A stretch of 64,000 nucleotides of DNA, from positions 62,774,523-62,838,522 of the forward strand of contig CM055095.1 in assembly GCA_029204225.1 (NCBI GenBank). The letters run 5' to 3'. Shown here one piece after another: positions 59,587 through 64,000 of the stretch. Within the stretch, counting starts at the first letter, position 1. Each line of letters begins with the position of its first letter. The stretch is from Diphasiastrum complanatum (Eukaryota > Streptophyta > Lycopodiopsida > Lycopodiales > Lycopodiaceae). A program made the translations under genes and the position numbers. Under the pieces are notes generated by a model that made no database searches, was not told the DNA's origin, and worked only from the letters and a program-made list of their open reading frames with translations.

Positions 59587-62500
59587 GTAACTACTGTACT
59601 ATCATGATTGGGCACATTATTGCCAAGCTATATGGCACTATTCTTCAGTCAGCGATCAGCTCTAAGGCAGAGATCAGGAGATTAGATGCTATGAGCCAGG
59701 CAGGCTTCCGAGCTCACTATTCCACTCAAGACCACATCTTCACTCTTCAAGCTATCATTGAGGATGCTAGACATAGGAGACAGAGGGTTTACAGTTGTTT
59801 CGTGGACTTCAGGAAGGCCTTCAGCTCTGTCCCACGTTCCCTTCTCATCCAGAGATTACGAGACCTTGGTTTCTCCACTAATACCATCTTGGCAGTGATG
59901 GCACTTTATGAGCGAGTCCTGGGTTGCTTTCAGAGTGATATCGACATCTCAGACCAGATATGGAGCATCATTGGGGTGAAGCAAGTATCCCCCACACTCT
60001 TTGGATTGTATATTGATGAGCTTGAGAGAGTCATTGAGCAATGTGGTGATACAGGTTTCAGGCTTGGTGACATTCTGATTGCCATCCTTCTTTATGCAGA
60101 TGATGTGGCTCTAGTTTCTCTGACTAGAGAGGGCTTACTGAGACAGTTAGACAGTCTTCATGCTTTTTGTACCAGGTGGTGGGTTGAGGGTAAACATTGT
60201 GAAGACCAAGGTTATGGTCTTCAATACATCTAGGGCATTCATACAAGAGCTTATCTTTGAGGGACAGCCACTGGAGGTTGTATCATCCTACACTTACTTA
60301 GGTGTGCTCTTTACTGGCCTTGTATTTGCTATGAGACCGGCTGCTATAGCTAGACTTGGGAAGGGACATGCTTCCCTTGTACAGCTAGGGAGGTTATGCT
60401 TTCGGAGATTTATTCGGGATGCCCCGAGTAAGTGTCAACTTTTTGATACTCTTGTTACCCCTACCACATTATATGCAGTAGAGGCATGGTGTACAGGTCT
60501 CTCCTCATCTGATTGGGCTAGTATCTTGCACGTGTAGATCCTTATGCTATCACGCATGATACAAGCTAAGCCTTTCGCTCCACATCAGATCATTCTAGCC
60601 ACGTTTGCAATTCCACCCATTTAGCTTGAAGTCATTTTTCGACTTATTACCTATATTCAGAGAGCCAGGTTATTCCCATTGGATGAGCAGAGGTATACAC
60701 AGGCAACAATTACCTCATCTCAACATCTTCATAGTCAGGGCTTCCAGTTATCATGGTTTTCTCAAGCCTCTCATTTACTTGACACACTTGGCATTTCTAT
60801 CATGGACCTTCCTTCCATTGGGCACCCACGACTACATTAGACGGTCCCTATACAGAGCATATTTGAGTCGAGTGTGGCAGGGCCACCGTGGGGTTAAACC
60901 CGACTTCTATCGGACTCGCTTCTTGGAGTTGGATACAGTAGGGTTCCCAGTTCTTCCACATTATTTAAATTCAAGATTATCACATGGTCCGAGGTTCATA
61001 CTGAGTCAATTCAGAGTCTCATCACATCAACTTATGATTGAGACTAGGTTTTTCCAGAGTACCCCACGGGAGGAGCGGATTTTCCCGGTGTGCTCATTAT
61101 CCGAGATAGAGTCCAAGGAGCAATTCTTATTTAGATATCCAGCATACTATGAGATCAGAGGGTGATATCACTGTCTTTTTTTGAGATGCACCCATCACTC
61201 TACGGTCGACCATAACATATGAGGATCCACGTTGTGTGGCACTCGTGATCAGAGAGATGTTACTTCTGCGACAAGATCTATGTTAGCTAGCTCAGTCTAG
61301 TCACCTTGACACACAGCTCCAGATCACATCCTTCTTTTCTTTTAGGAGATCACGACTTGATCTAGACTCAGAGGATAGTGAGATCGATGATGACTCTCGA
61401 CATAGAGACGTGAGACGGCGTATCACCCAGATTCTTGTTGCTCATAGGATCACTGGTGTGAAGAGACACACACTTCACAGACGACCTCCTAGACGACATG
61501 GTCAGCACACATTACCTCCACTCCATTACATCTTTCTTCAGTGGCAGCAGGAATTGATTGATTTTATGATTTTGTGATGAGCATATACATCATAGTTACA
61601 TTTTGTCATTAGCAGTCAGTAGTTATTAGTAGTTATCAGACATTAGTAGCTACTAGATGATGTTTTTAGTAGCTACTATATGTTTTCTTTATTGTTATCG
61701 GAGACATTTTACAAGCTCCTATTTGCACCACACACTTGATATGTACTTTCTATCTTATATGCCTTTTGGCATGGAAAAGACGTTAATAAAGCTGTCTTTG
61801 TTTCTTTCTCTCTCAGACCACACATGCAAATGTTGTGGTATACAAGGTTACTGAGTGACTATTTGTGGCCTTTCATTACAACCTTTTCAATTTTGAAAGC
61901 CTGAAAATAGTTTGTGTTTTAAAGGCATTTTTCCCTATAAAAATTTCCCTGTTTTTCTGCTTTGTGATGACAAAACTGATATTTTTGAATCTGCTATGCA
62001 TCTATGTTGCAGCTTGGGGCAAGGAGTGCTGAAGAGGCAGCTTCGTGGATGCTTGCTTTCAAAAATGCAGTCGAAAAGGTAGCAATGAATCATGTTAAAC
62101 TAGACCTTATACAATAGAGTTTTAACAATCTTGATTGTTTGTTATCTGTAAACATGTAACAAGTATTCTTTATACCTGAGATATACCCTCCAAGTAGGTT
62201 TCAATCTTGTGTCTAGTGAGTAAACTTTAAACCTTGCTTCATGACTTTTCTATTTTCTGTACAAATAAGCAAATCTTTAGTTTGCAAACCTTGATGTATG
62301 TTAGTGCCAACGCAAGAGAAACATGCCATTGAATTAGAGGCATCAGTCTTATGCATTCTGACTCGCAAAATTCCCTCCCCTTTGCAAGGACATTAGATTG
62401 TAGAGCTGACATGACTTGTCCCAATGAGAGGAGCGGTGTGTTGAAGGTCCCGGCAGTGGACATGGCAGTGGTTCTTGTCAACTGGAAGCTCTTGCTATTC

Positions 62501-63370
62501 TTGATGATTGTGATAGCCCTTCAAAATAGTGGTGTTTACAATGTTTTAAAACATCCTATTGGAAGCAAGTTTTGTATAAATTGGAGGCATTAGGCAAATG
62601 ATAACTGGGAAAACAATGTTGAGCATCAAGGCGGGAATTCTGAATTTAGGTGGCACTCTTCTTTTCTTTATCAATTAGGAAGTGGAAGCTAATCTTCTCG
62701 TTTGTATTTAATGCCAATCAGCATTCTATCTTTTCGCACTGGTTTTTTGTACTGCGAGCACCTATGATTGGCTAAATTAAGATTCATTCCTCTACAGCTC
62801 TCTTGGTCTTCTTCATGTTCACACAGTCCTTATGATTTTCCATACATTTAGCATTTACTTCTGGCTTGTATCTCTAGGAGAATCATGCTTTTATCCAAGT
62901 ACAATATAAGACCAGGCTTCTGGAATGAACTCATAAAGTGTAACAGAGTAGAGTTTAACTTTTGAAAGGCTGAGCAAGGGAAGTTTTCTGAGTACAGTGA
63001 AGCAATTATCACATGAGACTCCAGGTTCTACCTGGAAAGACATAGGGAGCACATATGCTTCATTATAGAATGAATAAGTGATTCATTCTCAGATATTATT
63101 TCATTGTTAGATTCTTTCTTAAGGAAGACGTTATCTCACATCAGATATTAAAACCAACTTTAGTTGATTGGTGGATCCCTCTGTTCCTTTTGACGTTGAT
63201 CTATTCTTCTGGCTATTTGTTCTCATGAGTGACAATTATCTACCAAGAGATGTAGTTGCCTTTATAACTAATTCCATATTCTGAAGAAAATGCTGCATTA
63301 TCTTGCAGGCTAAGGTACTCAGAGATAAGCAACTCTTATCACCAACTGAGAAAGGAGGCCTGAATTACGG
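49290..63370 (+). CDS. PH-START (EDR2-like) lipid-binding protein, N-terminal part
   Basis: Five exons are visible: 49290-49430, 49621-49695, 50256-50309, 62013-62078 and 63309-63370; all joins are in phase 0 and the last ends two bases into a codon. The joined product reads as one pleckstrin homology domain: VEGWLYIIHARR, RKRYFLLTGDCAACYK, AGVIHPYTRIVDNGRES, VLFVFTIYD, and the C-terminal helix AEEAASWMLAFKNAVEK. This start and the KRYFxL pattern fit the plant PH-START-DUF1336 family (EDR2 and relatives), which bind lipids and affect defence and cell death in Arabidopsis. START and DUF1336 lie beyond the window, so the assignment rests on the PH part. Donors of exons 1 and 3 (GTCTTT, GTCCTC) are weak. 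Exon 6 probably starts near 63489 (ACTACAG acceptor), but its frame soon meets a stop, so I could not place its end. Intron 3 is about 11.7 kb. Confidence 0.75.
50313..50383 (+). repeat. (CT)n microsatellite next to a splice donor
   Basis: About 71 bp of CT repeats begin three bases after the GT of the exon 3 donor at 50310 of the PH-START gene. Confidence 0.95.
50384..52419. other. Intron 3 of the PH-START gene, first part
   Basis: No coding domain seen. Near the right end, two copies of a 38-bp word (ATCAAGGAGGAACAATA ... TCAACTGTAAG) lie at about 52081-52118 and 52138-52172, a short tandem duplication with a 55-bp step. The right part may be the decayed remainder of the Ty3 element that follows. 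Confidence 0.5.
52420..52946 (-). pseudogene. Ty3/gypsy RT end and RNase H relic
   Basis: Minus strand: the RT thumb region with LDPSKLRFILAWPTTTNVNQ, MFLGLALHLRKPVPHF and DPLHNLLKNGTPFVWSPAC, then after a short break RNase H start NKFIVEADASSIGLRALLCQ and RYPTPEQKLLPREN. These match the RT to RNase H_2 junction of plant Ty3 elements. Stops separate the two halves; catalytic YVDD, integrase and LTRs are missing. It lies antisense in intron 3 of the PH-START gene. Confidence 0.8.
52950..53755. other. Intronic, nothing recognised
   Basis: Between the Ty3 relic and the Copia element. No domain-bearing frame, and no 5' LTR or primer binding site for the Copia that starts at 53756. Confidence 0.5.
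53756..57524 (+). pseudogene. Copia gag-pol, nearly complete but broken (family F)
   Basis: All pol domains in Copia order. Gag lacks its first part and starts at EAWDILKNLYEM; zinc knuckle CFICEKLGHYVKKC. Protease: WFIDSGASKHMT. Integrase: HERFGHLNYKSL ... CEGCVLGKHH, first Asp in VHTDLCGP, second in LDKGGEY, Glu in QQNGVAERKN. RT: GCKWVYRTKYKSVGSI, MDVKSAFLNGFLEEEVYM, YVDDLVIIG. RNase H: VDVDWARD, RRSTTRYVF, SSTEAEYRA, CDNKSCIKLAKN. Breaks: TAG at 54435-54437, 55840-55842 and 56700-56702, further stops near 54555, and frameshifts near 55400 and 56413. A polypurine tract AAGGGGGAG ends at 57524. It sits in the same orientation as the host gene in its intron 3. Confidence 0.92.
57525..57941 (+). 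mobile_element. Copia 3' LTR (family F)
   Basis: Starts TGTTAGGAATTAATG immediately after the polypurine tract and probably ends in TTTTGACA at 57941, giving canonical TG..CA ends. A TATA-like TATTTAAG lies at 57791-57798. No matching 5' LTR is in the window. The right border is inferred. Confidence 0.65.
57942..59518. other. Intronic, nothing recognised
   Basis: No coding domain or named repeat between the Copia LTR and the microsatellite. Confidence 0.5.
59519..59583 (+). repeat. Compound (TG)n(CT)n microsatellite
   Basis: TG repeats (59519-59539) turn into CT repeats (59541-59583), ending exactly where LINE homology begins. Confidence 0.95.
59584..61577 (+). pseudogene. LINE (non-LTR retrotransposon) RT and 3' end, 5'-truncated
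   Basis: Begins inside the RT domain at FGNYCTIMIGHIIAKLY. Further RT blocks: AGFRAHYSTQDHIFTL, the first catalytic Asp in FVDFRKAFSSVPRSLL, VKQVSPTLFGLYIDEL, and the YADD box (LLYADDVALVS). After a frameshift near 60200: KTKVMVFNTS, SSYTYLGVLFTG. The third block (60605-61165) carries the C-terminal domain, ending in a decayed CCHC-like FRYPAYYEIRG. Basic coding-like text (RRRITQILVAHRITG) continues to about 61577. Endonuclease is missing. No poly(A) or target duplication was resolved. It is in sense orientation inside intron 3 of the PH-START gene. Confidence 0.85.
61578..62012. other. End of intron 3
   Basis: Non-coding up to the acceptor ATGTTGCAG at 62012. An AATAAAGC word near 61788 may mark the LINE's 3' end, which is uncertain. 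Confidence 0.4.
62079..63308. other. Intron 4 of the PH-START gene
   Basis: About 1.2 kb between GTAGCA and CTTGCAG. No transposon recognised. Confidence 0.6.
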
Positions 63371-64000
63371 GTACTGCAATTTGTTTATTTTCTGTTCGAG
63401 TCTTGTCTTTCTTCAGTTGTAATAGTTACATCTGCATACAACCTTGGAAGTTATTTTTTGAGGTTTATGTTCACATGGCTTTACTACAGAATTTTGAGGT
63501 ACATGCGCTCGATCTTTTCTGGGTGTGCTACAAAGAAGTCAAGAGAGTCAAATCGATGGTGGAAGTAGCTCCCCTCATAGCATTGATGAACCATCTTGTT
63601 GGGCATCCCTTATGACTTGTTTCCTCTTATATCTAAGTGAAGCTAGTAGCCGAGGACCTTTTTCTGATGGGAAACATGACTTTGTGTGGCTGTCTTATTG
63701 GACCCTTAACTAGCCAACAAATAATCTTGAATCATTTTCTGGTGGCACATATCAATTATTTAGTCAAATATTTGTGCTGTGTTTGCATCTTCCAGATCAT
63801 CAAATTGAAACCTTACATTCTGTCAATGGGATGCCACATTCACGGAACTTTTAAATTGTTATTCCCAATTGACATACTATTAACAGTGGTGGATTTCTTC
63901 AGACTTGAAATGGTAATTTTTGATACTCCTTATGAAAAAATAACTTCTATCATGGGTAACTTGTATTCGTACTAGCGCTCAACGTTAAAATCAGTTAGCA
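63371..64000 (+). other. Downstream part of the PH-START gene, exons unresolved
   Basis: After the donor GTACTG at 63371. A candidate exon around 63489-63690 has Ser-rich frames (for example SSSPHSIDEPSCW in one frame) such as connect PH and START domains, but no phase-consistent exon could be fixed. The window ends inside the gene. Confidence 0.35.

Overview
The window looks like nuclear DNA of a land plant with a large, transposon-filled genome. It has introns with GT..AG borders, G-box promoters, many GA/CT and TA microsatellites, plant-type Copia and Ty3 retrotransposons, and three host genes from plant or plant-expanded families. One intron spans about 11.7 kb and is full of mobile DNA. 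That fits a fern, gymnosperm or other TE-rich lineage, but the sequence alone does not fix the species.

Layout. 1-12.7 kb: retrotransposon debris, namely a minus-strand Copia 3' half with its LTR, a head-to-head join to a plus-strand Copia pol, a Ty3-type gag relic, an LTR and a gag-PR-INT Copia fragment. 12.9-20.0 kb: an RBR E3 ubiquitin ligase gene in three exons with an RNase H-like N-terminus and an unexpected CCCH zinc finger at the C-terminus. Its first intron holds a palindromic foldback element and a Copia fragment. 20-31 kb: intergenic DNA with duplicated LTR pieces, a Copia 5' end (LTR, primer binding site, gag) and a split minus-strand Copia relic. 31.8-33.4 kb: a minus-strand LEA-2/Companion-of-Cellulose-synthase-like membrane protein in three exons.

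37.4-44.8 kb is the most unusual part. It holds a transposase-like pseudogene (+), an unknown three-exon gene (-), a bidirectional promoter with eight perfect CACGTG boxes in 309 bp and two outward-facing TATA boxes, a divergent histone H3-like ORF with centromeric-H3 (CENH3/CENP-A) hallmarks (+), a C48/Ulp1-like SUMO-protease pseudogene (+), and another unknown relic (-). The leaders of the two divergent genes carry the same short tandem motif in sense orientation. All four in-frame stops in the three-exon gene and the protease gene are TAG, as expected if methylated CAG codons decayed to TAG. The simplest reading is one or more old DNA transposons that carry host-like genes, but no terminal repeats were found, so the unit is a hypothesis.

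48.5-64 kb: a PH-START (EDR2-like) gene begins here with a G-box, TATA box and duplicated leader. Its PH-domain exons 1-3 lie at 49.3-50.3 kb and exons 4-5 at 62.0-63.4 kb, and it runs off the window. The long intron 3 contains a CT tract next to its splice donor, a Ty3 RT/RNase H relic (-), a nearly full Copia gag-pol with a 3' LTR (+), and a 5'-truncated LINE (+) that starts at a microsatellite.
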